This document shows, piece after piece, positions 16,906 through 25,660 of a stretch of DNA of 64,000 nucleotides (within the stretch, counting starts at the first letter, position 1; each line of letters opens with the position of its first letter). The position numbers were made by a program, and so were the translations under genes. The notes under the pieces were generated by a model, which was given only the letters and a program-made list of their open reading frames with translations, did not search any database and was not told the origin of the DNA. The stretch covers positions 682,001 through 746,000 of the forward strand of contig JBGAJN010000001.1 in NCBI GenBank assembly GCA_044224905.1. The letters are read 5' to 3'. The DNA is from JBGAJN01 sp044224905 (GTDB taxonomy: Bacteria > Verrucomicrobiota > Verrucomicrobiia > Limisphaerales > JBGAJN01).

Positions 16906-19806
16906 ATGATGCTTCGGAAGAAATGCCTCGCGCTCTTGAGCGCCCTGTTGCTGGCCGTCACGTGGACTGCGGCAGCCGCAACCCTCGACCTCAAACCCGG
17001 CGATCACATTGCGCTCATCGGCAATGCGCTTCCGGACCGCATGCAGCACCACGGCTGGCTGGAGACGCTCACCGTCGCGCGTTTCCCCAAGCACAACCTC
17101 GTGTTCCGCAATCTTGCCGCGTCGGGTGACGAAGTCGGCGGTTTCCTCGATGCTGTGTCCGGTGAGGACAAGACGCCGAGCGGCACCTCCAAGGTGGACG
17201 CCGAGGCGCGCGCTGCGAAGGCGGACAAGAAGAACAAGGTGCTCCGCAATCGCTCGGACAACTTCGGTTCGAATAACGAATGGCTCACGCGCGTGAAGGC
17301 CGACGTGATCTTCGCGTTCTTCGGCTTCAATGAATCGTTCGCCGGTGATGCTGGCCTCGAGAAGTTCAAATCTGACCTCGGCACGTTCATCACGGAAACC
17401 AAAGCCAAGAACTACAGCGGCAAGGGCGCGCCGCGCCTCGTGCTGTTCTCGCCGATTGCCTGCGAGAAGATCAACGACCCCAACATGCCGCCCACGGAAG
17501 CCAGCAACGCGAACTTGAAGAAATACACCGCGGCGATGGCGGAAGTCGCGAAGGCCAACGGCGTCCCGTTCATCGACCTGTTCCAGCCCTCGCTCGATCT
17601 GTATGCGCAGGCCGCGAAGAAGAAGCAGACGCTCACCTTCAACACCATTCACCTGACCGAAGCCGGTGATCAGATGCTCGCCCCGGAAATTTTCCGCGCG
17701 CTCTTCAACGAAACCGCTCCCTCTGGCAAGTTGGAAAAACTCCGCGAAGCGATCAACGACAAGAACGCCGAGTGGCACGCGCGCTATCGCACGGTGGACG
17801 GCTACAATGTTTACGGTGGCCGCTCGTCATTGGCCTACGGCGCGCCGAAGAACGACGGCAGCAAGGCGGGTCCGATCAAGGAAGACAAAAAGAAAGACGA
17901 CAAGAAGAACGCCAAGAAAGGCGCCGCTCCTGCCGCTCCTGCACCCGACGCGCCGAAGGCTCCGGAAGAACCCAAGGTCACCAACTTCCAGGTCATGCAG
18001 GAAGAAATGGCGCAACGCGACGTGAAGACTGCCAATCGCGACCAACGCGTCTGGGCCATTGCCAAAGGCGGCGACCTCAAGGTCACCGATTCCAATCTCC
18101 CGCCCGTCACCAAAGTCGGCCCGAACAAAGTCGTCGCGCCGTTCCTCAGCGGTGAAGAGACCATCAAGTACATGCGTGTTCCGAAAGGCTGCAAAGTCGA
18201 ACTCGTGGCCGATGAAGCGAGATTCCCCGAACTCGTCAGCCCCGTGCAGATGGGCTTCGACACCAAGGGCCGCCTCTGGGTCGCCGCGTGGCCGAGCTAT
18301 CCGGAACTGCGCCCGACCGACACCGTGAAGGACAAGCTCCTCATTTTCGATCTCGGTTCCGACGGCAAGGCCAAGAAGGTGACCACCTTCATAGACGGCC
18401 TCAATTGCCCCACCGGCTTCCAGTTTTACAAAGACGGCGTGCTCCTCATGCAGGCGCCCGATCTCTGGTTCGTCCGCGACTCCAATGGCGACGGCAAAGC
18501 CGACTTTAAGGAACGCGTGCTCATGGGCATGGACTCCGCCGACTCGCACCACACCGCCAACGCGATGAACTACGAACCCGGCGGCGCGACCTTCCTCAGC
18601 GACGGCGTGTTCCATCGCACGCAAGTCGAGACTCCCGCCGGCCCCGTGCGCAACATCGACGGCGGCAAGTATCGTTACGAACCCCTCACTCACAAATTCG
18701 AGCGCTACGTCGCCTACGGCTTCGCCAATCCGCACGGCCACGTGTTCGACTACTGGGGCAACGACATCATCACCGACGCCACCGGCAACGCCTCCTACTT
18801 CGCCCCCGCGTTCAGTGGCTTCATTGATTTCCCGGAGAAGCACAAAGGCCTGAACCAATTCTGGAAACGCCCGTCACGCCCGTGCCCCGGCACCGCGATC
18901 CTTTCCAGCCGCCACTTCCCCGAAGAGTTTCAGGGAAATTTCCTCAACGCCAACGTCATCACCTATCAAGGCATCTATCGCGTGAAGATGACCGAGGAAG
19001 GCTCCGGCCTCCGCGGCGACACCATCGGCGTCTCGATGATCAAAGACGCCTCCGGCAAGGACATCGAAGACATCGAAGGTCTCGTCAGTGGTGACAACGA
19101 CAAGATCCCCAACTTCCGCCCCATCTGCCTCACCGTCGCGCCCGATGGCTCCGTTTACTTCTGCGACTGGGCCAAGCCCCTCATCGGCCACATGCAACAT
19201 CACCTGCGCGATCCGAACCGCGACAAGACCCACGGCCGCATCTACCGCATCACCTATCCGAGCCGCCCGCTGTTGAAAGTCGCGAAGATCGACGGCGAAC
19301 CGATCGAGAAACTCCTCGAAGTCCTCAAGACCCCCGAGGACGACGTCCGCACCCGCGCCAAGATCGAACTCGGCAAGCACGACAGCGCCAAAGTCATCGC
19401 CGCCGTCGGCAAGTGGGTCGCCAAGCTCGACCCCAAGGACAAGGAATACCAGCACCACCTGATGGAAGCCCTCTGGGTCCATCAATGGCACAACGTCGTC
19501 AACGAAGACCTCCTGAAGAAAATGCTGCGCTCAACCGATTACCATGCGCGCGCCGCCGCCACCCGCGTCCTCTGCTACTGGCGCGACCGCGTGAAGGAGC
19601 CGTTGAAACTCCTCGAAGCGCAGGCCACCGACGAACATCCGCGCGTCCGCCTCGAAGCCATCCGCGCGTGCAGCTTCTTCCCGACGAGCAAAGCCGCCGA
19701 GGTCGCCCTCAGCGCGCTGGACAAGGAAGCCGACCCGAACAAGCCGGACTACTACATCAAGTACTGCCTCGACGAGACCATGAAGCAGCTCGACAAGTTC
19801 AAGTGA
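16906..19806 (+). CDS. PVC-type SGNH-like / beta-propeller / HEAT secreted protein
   Basis: A 966-residue exported protein. Parts in order: signal peptide (1-24); SGNH-hydrolase-like domain (about 25-285) starting GDHIALIGNALPDRMQHHGW; a Lys/Ala/Pro-rich linker (about 325-355); a glucose/sorbosone-dehydrogenase-like beta-propeller (about 415-790) with GFDTKGRLWVAAWPSYPE and VRDSNGDGKADFKERVLM; then HEAT-type helical repeats to the end. In the SGNH part the usual catalytic Ser position reads Asn-Ala (IGNAL), and the late Asp-x-x-His reads NTIHL, so it may not be catalytic. No CxxCH heme motif is present; relatives often carry a C-terminal cytochrome domain. That domain is encoded by the next gene instead. 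Confidence 0.85.
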   Translation: MMLRKKCLALLSALLLAVTWTAAAATLDLKPGDHIALIGNALPDRMQHHGWLETLTVARFPKHNLVFRNLAASGDEVGGFLDAVSGEDKTPSGTSKVDAEARAAKADKKNKVLRNRSDNFGSNNEWLTRVKADVIFAFFGFNESFAGDAGLEKFKSDLGTFITETKAKNYSGKGAPRLVLFSPIACEKINDPNMPPTEASNANLKKYTAAMAEVAKANGVPFIDLFQPSLDLYAQAAKKKQTLTFNTIHLTEAGDQMLAPEIFRALFNETAPSGKLEKLREAINDKNAEWHARYRTVDGYNVYGGRSSLAYGAPKNDGSKAGPIKEDKKKDDKKNAKKGAAPAAPAPDAPKAPEEPKVTNFQVMQEEMAQRDVKTANRDQRVWAIAKGGDLKVTDSNLPPVTKVGPNKVVAPFLSGEETIKYMRVPKGCKVELVADEARFPELVSPVQMGFDTKGRLWVAAWPSYPELRPTDTVKDKLLIFDLGSDGKAKKVTTFIDGLNCPTGFQFYKDGVLLMQAPDLWFVRDSNGDGKADFKERVLMGMDSADSHHTANAMNYEPGGATFLSDGVFHRTQVETPAGPVRNIDGGKYRYEPLTHKFERYVAYGFANPHGHVFDYWGNDIITDATGNASYFAPAFSGFIDFPEKHKGLNQFWKRPSRPCPGTAILSSRHFPEEFQGNFLNANVITYQGIYRVKMTEEGSGLRGDTIGVSMIKDASGKDIEDIEGLVSGDNDKIPNFRPICLTVAPDGSVYFCDWAKPLIGHMQHHLRDPNRDKTHGRIYRITYPSRPLLKVAKIDGEPIEKLLEVLKTPEDDVRTRAKIELGKHDSAKVIAAVGKWVAKLDPKDKEYQHHLMEALWVHQWHNVVNEDLLKKMLRSTDYHARAAATRVLCYWRDRVKEPLKLLEAQATDEHPRVRLEAIRACSFFPTSKAAEVALSALDKEADPNKPDYYIKYCLDETMKQLDKFK

Positions 19807-19826
19807 GCTGAACGCAACTTCCCGCG

Positions 19827-19862
19827 CGGGCCGGTCGCCAACGACCGGCCCGTTTTGTTTTT
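19827..19862 (+). terminator. Rho-independent terminator
   Basis: CGGGCCGGTCG (19827-19837) pairs perfectly with CGACCGGCCCG (19842-19852) around a CCAA loop, followed by TTTTGTTTTT. It lies 21 bp after the stop of the propeller gene, so the cytochrome gene downstream probably needs read-through or its own promoter. Confidence 0.92.
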
Positions 19863-19916
19863 GATGGGGCAAATATTTGGGTGTCGGCGGCGAGGGAACA
19901 AGAAAGCGATTCTTCG

Positions 19917-19996
19917 CCACAGATTGAACACGGATGAAACACGGAATGGAAATGAGCGCCGTCTGTATCCGTGTTTGCTCCGTGTTCAATCCGTGG
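19917..19996. repeat. Intergenic palindrome, family C
   Basis: Arms 19917-19945 and 19968-19996 are inverted copies matching at 26 of 29 positions, with a 22-bp centre. The arm contains ACAGATTGAACACGGATG. It sits between the terminator and the cupredoxin-cytochrome gene. It lacks coding potential and a T-tract, and resembles a dispersed palindromic element. Confidence 0.85.
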
Positions 19997-20060
19997 CTCA
20001 ATAAAGGCTTCGCAAAATAATCCGTTTGGAAACGCGGGTGGGTTTTGAAATATTGACGGC

Positions 20061-21995
20061 ATGATGCGCCTCTTTCCTTCGGTGACTGCTGCGAATATTT
20101 TGTCGCGCGGTTTGGTTGGGTTGTTCGTGTTCGCGGCGGGTTCGTTGCCCTTGCTGGCCCAGCATGATCACGCGGCCGCAGAGGGCGCGAAGATCGACAA
20201 GCCCGTGGTGTTCCTCGACAAAAGCCCGCGCCTCGTCGCGTATCAGCTCAACCGCCTTTCCAACGTCCAGCTCCTCATGGTGGACCGTCAGCCCACCGAC
20301 GCGAAATACGCGCCCGTCTACGAATCCATCCTCGAACGCGCCAAGATGACCGCCAAGGATCGCGACGAAGCCGTGGAGGCGCTCGCCAAGATCCGCAAGT
20401 CCGATCGCGTGACCGAATTGCTCAGCGCGCTCGAACGCGTCGATGCGAAGGAAGGCGCGGACAAGGGTGTGTTGAATGATCTCGCCACGTTGCTCGCGAA
20501 GTCGCCCGCGCCCGCGCTCGCCGCGAAGAAGGCCGCGCTCGATGGTTTGCTCGGCAAGGCGAAGCTGGCCGCGACCAAAGAAGCTGCAGCCGCGGGTTTG
20601 ATCACGGCCTCCGGCAATGCGGATGCGATCTGGGCGGCAGTGGCGCAGGACAACGCGGCCTTGGCGGCGATCGTCGCCGGCCTTCCGCGCGTGCAGGACG
20701 AGAAATTGGTCGCATCGTTTCAGAGCAAGGTCGCCGCGCTCGTGAAAACTCCACCGACGCCGAATCTGCTGCGCGCGGCCATCGCGGCCTTGCCGGTGAT
20801 GAAAGGTGCGGAGGCGGAGAACTTCGCGGTGCTCGCGGATTTGATCCAGCACGGAACGGAACGCAACGCGGCGATTCACGCGATGGCGAAGTTGCCGAAG
20901 GCGACGTGGGTGAAGGATCTCGCGGGCAAAGTGGCGCAGAGCCTCGTCGAGTTCGCCGGAAAAGTTCCCGCCGCGAAGCGCACGGAGCAGGATTATCTCG
21001 ATGCGACGCAGTTGGCGACGGACCTCTCGCTGTTGCTGCCGACGGACGCGGGCAAGGCGATTCGCAAGACGCTCGGCGGGCTCTCGGTGCGCGTGGTGGT
21101 GTTGAAGACGCTCCACGAGCAGATGTTTTTCGACAAGACGCTGATTGTGGTCGAGGCGGGCAAGCCGGTGGAGATTCATTTCGAGAACCCGGACGCGATG
21201 CCGCACAACCTCGTGATCGTCGCACCCGGCGCCGCGGACGAGATTGGCGCGATCGCGGAAAAAATGCCGCCGGCGAATGACGCGAAAGGCCGGCAGTTCG
21301 TTCCCGATTCGCCGAAAGTTCTCCACGCGACGAAGCTCATCAATCCGGGCGAGAAGACCAAACTCGCCTTCACCGCGCCCGCCAAAGCGGACAAATATCC
21401 CTACATCTGCTCGTTCCCCGGCCATTCGCAGCGCATGCGCGGCGTGCTGCTCGTGGTGGACGATCTGGAAGATTATCTCACGAAGAATCCGAACGAACCG
21501 ACCGCGCCGGTGATCACCGAGTGGAAGCTCGATACGCTCGCGCCCGCCCTCAGCAAGCTCGGCTCCGGCCGCAACGTCGAGAAGGGCAAGGAACTCTTCA
21601 CAAGCGTCGGCTGCGTTTCCTGCCACAAGCTTGGCGAGAATGGTTTGCTTTATGGTCCCGAACTCACCGGCTTGTTCGCGAAGTACAAGAACGATTCGAA
21701 GGCAATTCTCGAACAGATCCTTGAGCCGTCGAAGACGATTGAACCGCGCTATCGCAGCTACGCGATCACGATCGGCACGGACGAACCGGTGACGGGTTTC
21801 ATCGTGAAGGAAGAAGGGGACACGTTGTTTCTCCAAACCGGCCCGGGCGAAACCTCGATTCAGAAATACGCGAAGAAGGACATCAAGGCGCGCGAGCCGC
21901 AGCAGATGTCGCTGATGCCCGCGGGCCTTTTGAATTTGCTCAGTGAGGAGCAAATTCTCGACTTGCTCGCCTACCTGCAAACTTCGGGCAAGTAA
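20061..21995 (+). CDS. HEAT-like / cupredoxin / cytochrome c fusion protein
   Basis: A 644-residue exported protein with an N-terminal signal peptide ending near LLAQHDHA. Residues about 75-345 are helical, Ala-rich and HEAT-like. A type-1 copper (plastocyanin-like) domain follows at about 350-470, with likely ligands His382 (AMPHNLVIV), Cys450 and His455 (YICSFPGHSQRM), and Met459. A class I cytochrome c domain ends the protein, with heme motif CVSCH (518-522) and the PVC-type block FLQTGPGETS then MSLMPAGLLNLLSEEQI, giving a likely distal Met. It should move electrons in the periplasm, probably from the neighbouring propeller protein (inference from context). Confidence 0.9.
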   Translation: MMRLFPSVTAANILSRGLVGLFVFAAGSLPLLAQHDHAAAEGAKIDKPVVFLDKSPRLVAYQLNRLSNVQLLMVDRQPTDAKYAPVYESILERAKMTAKDRDEAVEALAKIRKSDRVTELLSALERVDAKEGADKGVLNDLATLLAKSPAPALAAKKAALDGLLGKAKLAATKEAAAAGLITASGNADAIWAAVAQDNAALAAIVAGLPRVQDEKLVASFQSKVAALVKTPPTPNLLRAAIAALPVMKGAEAENFAVLADLIQHGTERNAAIHAMAKLPKATWVKDLAGKVAQSLVEFAGKVPAAKRTEQDYLDATQLATDLSLLLPTDAGKAIRKTLGGLSVRVVVLKTLHEQMFFDKTLIVVEAGKPVEIHFENPDAMPHNLVIVAPGAADEIGAIAEKMPPANDAKGRQFVPDSPKVLHATKLINPGEKTKLAFTAPAKADKYPYICSFPGHSQRMRGVLLVVDDLEDYLTKNPNEPTAPVITEWKLDTLAPALSKLGSGRNVEKGKELFTSVGCVSCHKLGENGLLYGPELTGLFAKYKNDSKAILEQILEPSKTIEPRYRSYAITIGTDEPVTGFIVKEEGDTLFLQTGPGETSIQKYAKKDIKAREPQQMSLMPAGLLNLLSEEQILDLLAYLQTSGK

Positions 21996-22028
21996 GCGAA
22001 TCCGACCCACCGCGTTTCCGGCTGACGA

Positions 22029-22538
22029 CTACTTGTGCTTTTGCGCTTGCAGCAGTTGCTTGCGCGTGGCTTGCAATCGGCTCACGACGATCGCCGACAT
22101 GCGTTTGAGCATTTCGTAGCCGAGATCGTGATCTTCCTCGCAACGATCCCGCAGCGGCGTTCCGTAGAAGAAGATCGCATGGCAAGGCTCGATTGCGCGC
22201 GCGTCGAAGCTCCAGTAGTACGGCGGAAACAACCACGACCAGCCGAGCACGTCGCCGGAACCGATGATTTGCACCGGCACGATGCCGACTTCTTCCACGT
22301 AGGATTCGATCGCGACCTTGCCGTCGCGAATTAGGTAGAATCGGTTGGCCGGATCGCCTTCGCGAAAGACCAGTTCGCCCGGCTTGAACTCCGCTTCCAT
22401 CGAAAAATCGGCCAAGGTGTTGATCACTTTCGGGCTCATTCCTTTGGTAAAGGGATGCAGCGCGATCAGTTCGGCCATGCTGGGGTGTGGTTGGCTCATG
22501 GTACGCGTGGGTAGGGTGGCGGTGGCTTCAGTGTTCAT
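22029..22538 (-). CDS. Cyclic-nucleotide-binding-domain protein without DNA-binding domain
   Basis: A 169-residue protein with one cNMP-binding domain (about 25-140). The core FKPGELVFREGDPANRFYLI then DGKVAIESY is typical of Crp-like beta barrels. The phosphate-binding cassette region (GSGDVLGWSWLFPPYYWSFD) has Trp-rich substitutions in place of the usual G-E-x-A-L...R-x-A, so nucleotide binding is uncertain. The C-terminus is a short helix with no helix-turn-helix. It may be a sensor subunit rather than a transcription factor. The ATG at 22538 was preferred to an upstream in-frame start. Confidence 0.8.
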   Translation of the reverse strand: MNTEATATLPTRTMSQPHPSMAELIALHPFTKGMSPKVINTLADFSMEAEFKPGELVFREGDPANRFYLIRDGKVAIESYVEEVGIVPVQIIGSGDVLGWSWLFPPYYWSFDARAIEPCHAIFFYGTPLRDRCEEDHDLGYEMLKRMSAIVVSRLQATRKQLLQAQKHK

Positions 22539-22631
22539 GACCGAACCTGCCCGCAATGTCGATGGACAACTCCACCATGGTTGGCAGTCCCTAGGCATTT
22601 CTTGGCCTGCCGAAGTCTCGATCTGGGCTGT

Positions 22632-24446
22632 TCAGCTCTGAAACTGCATTTCGTAAAGCCGCTGATAAGCCCCGCCACGTTTCAACAACTCGCTGTGCGT
22701 GCCGGTTTCGACAATGCGTCCCTGATCCATGACGACAATCAAGTCGGCCTTTTGAATCGTAGAGAGACGATGCGCGATGCAGATGGTCGTCCGGCCCTGC
22801 ATGAGTTCCTCGAGCGCTTCCTGAACGGCGCGTTCGGACTCGGTATCGAGTGCGCTCGTCGCTTCGTCGAGGATGAGGATCGGCGCGTTCTTTACGATCG
22901 CGCGAGCGATAGCGAGCCGTTGCCGTTGACCGCCGGAAAGGGCGACGCCTTTTTCACCGATGATCGTGTCGTAGCCCTCCGGTTTCTCCACAATGAATTC
23001 ATGCGCGTGCGCATGGCGGGTCGCATTCTGGACCTCTTCGAACGTGGCGTTGGGGCGGCCGAGCTCGACGTTCTTGCGGATCGTGTCGTGGAACAGAATG
23101 GTTTCTTGCGTCACGACGGCAATCTGCGACCGGAGATCCTTGGAAAGCACGTCGCGAACATCGGTGCCTCCGATGCGTACGGCGCCGCTTTTCGGATCGT
23201 AAAATCGCAGGAGCAGATTTGTGAGTGTGGTTTTTCCCGAGCCGCTGCTGCCAACTAATGCCACCACTTGCCCCGCTTTCACCGTGAGGGTGACGTCGCT
23301 CAACACGGGCTTCTCACCGTAATCGAAGCTGATGTGGTCGAAATGCACGTCGGCGTTTGCCGCGTGCAACGGCTTGGGATTCGCGGGCTCCGTGATCGTC
23401 GATTTCGTCGCGAGAAGTTCGAAGACGCGTTCGCTGGCGGCGCGCGCCTGTTCCAGTTGGCTATGCAGGCGGGTCAGGGACTTGATCGGGCCGTACATCG
23501 AGAAGATCGAAAGAATCACGGTCAGAAAATCCGCGGCGTTGGCCTTCAACCCGGTTTGGAACGCAAGGTAGAGCAGCACGAGCGCGACACCGATCGAACC
23601 GAAAAATTCCAGCAACGGCCCGGGGATTTCCATCGACCGGACGACGCGCATGATCTGACTGACGAAGCGTTTGGAGACTTCACGAAACTGGGCGGCTACG
23701 GTGGGTTCGAGATTGTAGGCTTTGATGATGCGGTTGCCGGTGAACGATTCCGTCATTAGTTTTCCCATCTCAGCATACTGCGTTTGAATCGTGCGGGAAG
23801 AGTGCCGGACTTTGCGGCTGTAAATGACGATCGGCACGATGCAAACAGGCATGACGACCAGCGAGATGAGCGTCAGCTTGGGCTGCTGCCACAGCAGAAG
23901 CGCCATGAGGCTGATCAACTTGATCGGATCGCGGATGAGAATTGAAAGCGTCGGGCCGATGGCGGCTTGCAGGGAACTTGTGTCGTTGATGATCCGTGAA
24001 ATCAATTCCCCGGTGCTGGTGCGGCTGAAAAAACTCGCCGACTGATTCATCAGATGTTCGAAGAGGCGAATGCGCAGGTCGGTGATGGCGCGCACCGCGG
24101 ACCATTGCAGCAGGTAGATGTTCAGGTAACCGAAAAACCCGCGGAGGAACATGACTAGAGGAACCAATGAGACGAGCAGGATGATCGCCTGGTGGCTGGC
24201 GGGCGCGCCGTCCGACACGGGTTTCACGTCGTTCAACCATTGTTGAGCGAAAGCGGGCAGCCGCTGAATTTGCGTCTCGAGCACGCCCATTCCGGCCGAC
24301 GGGAATATGACGCTGAAGATAAACGTGATTGTGACAATCATCGCGGGCTCCAGTAAGCCGCAGATGATGCCGGTCAAGATGCCGAGCCCGAGCCGCAGTT
24401 TATACGGCTGCACCAGGGCGCCGAGTCTGAGAAGGAAGGCGATCAC
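22632..24446 (-). CDS. msbA: MsbA-like ABC exporter (fused membrane and ATPase domains)
   Basis: A 604-residue half-transporter that should act as a homodimer in the inner membrane. The first ~340 residues contain six hydrophobic helices and the exporter-type NRIIKAYNLEPT coupling-helix region. The ATPase has Walker A GSSGSGKTT (about 396-404), signature LSGGQRQRLAIARA, Walker B ILILDEATSALD and the H-loop CIAHRLSTI. MsbA-type proteins flip lipid A-core or other lipid-linked glycans. Its position at the head of the envelope-glycan region fits this, but the exact substrate is inferred. The start is GTG at 24446. Confidence 0.87.
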   Translation of the reverse strand: MIAFLLRLGALVQPYKLRLGLGILTGIICGLLEPAMIVTITFIFSVIFPSAGMGVLETQIQRLPAFAQQWLNDVKPVSDGAPASHQAIILLVSLVPLVMFLRGFFGYLNIYLLQWSAVRAITDLRIRLFEHLMNQSASFFSRTSTGELISRIINDTSSLQAAIGPTLSILIRDPIKLISLMALLLWQQPKLTLISLVVMPVCIVPIVIYSRKVRHSSRTIQTQYAEMGKLMTESFTGNRIIKAYNLEPTVAAQFREVSKRFVSQIMRVVRSMEIPGPLLEFFGSIGVALVLLYLAFQTGLKANAADFLTVILSIFSMYGPIKSLTRLHSQLEQARAASERVFELLATKSTITEPANPKPLHAANADVHFDHISFDYGEKPVLSDVTLTVKAGQVVALVGSSGSGKTTLTNLLLRFYDPKSGAVRIGGTDVRDVLSKDLRSQIAVVTQETILFHDTIRKNVELGRPNATFEEVQNATRHAHAHEFIVEKPEGYDTIIGEKGVALSGGQRQRLAIARAIVKNAPILILDEATSALDTESERAVQEALEELMQGRTTICIAHRLSTIQKADLIVVMDQGRIVETGTHSELLKRGGAYQRLYEMQFQS

Positions 24447-24512
24447 TTAGTCGCGCGGAGTATGTTCGCGGGTCGCTTAGCGAGCGAGAGTTTTTTGCGC
24501 GCGGCGGTTGGT

Positions 24513-25583
24513 TTATGCTTTCGAAACCAGCAGGGCCTCGATTTCGGCGGCTACGGAGGTGGGGGAAATTTTGGCGAGACACACGGCGAAGCGTTCGCAT
24601 TCGGTGGCGAGTTGGCCTTGGCGTTCGCACGGGCAGGGAGAAATCACGTGGCGATGTTGCGCGCCGGTTGGCAACCACTCGGCCGCTCCCGTGTAGTCGC
24701 GGAAAATCGCGACCGTCGGAATGCCGGCCGCGACTGCGAGGTGCAGGACGCCGGAGTCAGCGCCTACGTGCAATCGGCACTGCTGGAGCAACGCACCGAG
24801 CTGCGCCAGCGACGGCGTGTCCGTGAGCACTTGCAACCGCGGGTCATCGACGCCCGCGGACAGAGCGCGCAGGCGTTCCTGCTCGCGCGGTTGCCTGCTG
24901 CCGGTGGCCACGAAACGCCAATCCGGATGCGTGGCCAGCAATTGCTGGGTCAGCGCGATCCATTGCTCAAGGGGCCACTCTTTGCGATGAGTGCTGGCGT
25001 TGATCGAAAGGTGGATCGTGCCGGAGGGGACCCGTTGCTTGGCCCAATCGTGGGCTTTATCGGGAATCTTCAGCTCGAAACGCGGTGTCGAGAGCGTCAG
25101 CCCGCATTCAGCGAGAATGCGGCGGCGTTGTTCGTAAACCGGAACGGTCTGGCTTTGGCGCGAGACCCATTCCGGAATCAGCCACGAGTTATAAAAATGT
25201 CGTCGTCCGCCCGGATGGCCGATACGCCAACGGGCGCCGGTGAGCGCGGTGAGGAAGATCGTCCGGTCGGCGCCGCTGAAATTGAAGGCCACGTCGAACT
25301 TCTCGCGGCGCAAATCTCGAATCACATCCCAGTGCCGCCACCAAGGTGGGCTTTGCGGGCCGAGCGGAAATGTCCACGCGCGATCAACGCCCGCAGTGAG
25401 TGCCATGACTTCGCGGCCCACGGGTGCGGAAAGGGTATGGAGTTCCGCGTTCGGATAGTGACGCTTGATTTCCGCCAGCGCGGGGATGAGGTGGATCGAG
25501 TCACCGAGAAATCCCAGATCCACCACGATGATTTTCCGCGCGTCCCGCGTGCGTTGGTAGAAGCTGTTCGGAGAGGTCGGCAT
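24513..25583 (-). CDS. Glycosyltransferase family 9 (heptosyltransferase-like)
   Basis: A 356-residue cytoplasmic or membrane-side enzyme. The family start IIVVDLGFLGDSIHLIPAL corresponds to the GT9 motif for the N-terminal Rossmann domain. The C-terminal nucleotide-sugar domain shows HVGADSGVLHLAVAAGIPT, the GT9 donor-binding signature. GT9 enzymes add heptose or related sugars to the LPS core. It lies 66 bp upstream of the MsbA-like gene on the same strand, suggesting joint transcription for LPS or lipid-linked glycan assembly. Confidence 0.9.
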   Translation of the reverse strand: MPTSPNSFYQRTRDARKIIVVDLGFLGDSIHLIPALAEIKRHYPNAELHTLSAPVGREVMALTAGVDRAWTFPLGPQSPPWWRHWDVIRDLRREKFDVAFNFSGADRTIFLTALTGARWRIGHPGGRRHFYNSWLIPEWVSRQSQTVPVYEQRRRILAECGLTLSTPRFELKIPDKAHDWAKQRVPSGTIHLSINASTHRKEWPLEQWIALTQQLLATHPDWRFVATGSRQPREQERLRALSAGVDDPRLQVLTDTPSLAQLGALLQQCRLHVGADSGVLHLAVAAGIPTVAIFRDYTGAAEWLPTGAQHRHVISPCPCERQGQLATECERFAVCLAKISPTSVAAEIEALLVSKA

Positions 25584-25660
25584 GCTCGTGGTTTCGGCAA
25601 CTCTATCGGCCTGGTTGCGCGGCCGTTGTCGTGGTCGCGGGCCTCGCGAGTCAGCTGCGG

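Noticed and set aside
16888..19491. Minus-strand frames opposite the SGNH/propeller gene
   Set aside because: They mirror the codon pattern of the real gene and contain no family motifs.
19998..22010. A 670-codon open frame on the minus strand opposite the cupredoxin-cytochrome gene
   Set aside because: It is Arg/His-rich with no domain, while the plus-strand frame has a signal peptide, copper and heme motifs. GC-rich DNA often leaves long antisense frames.
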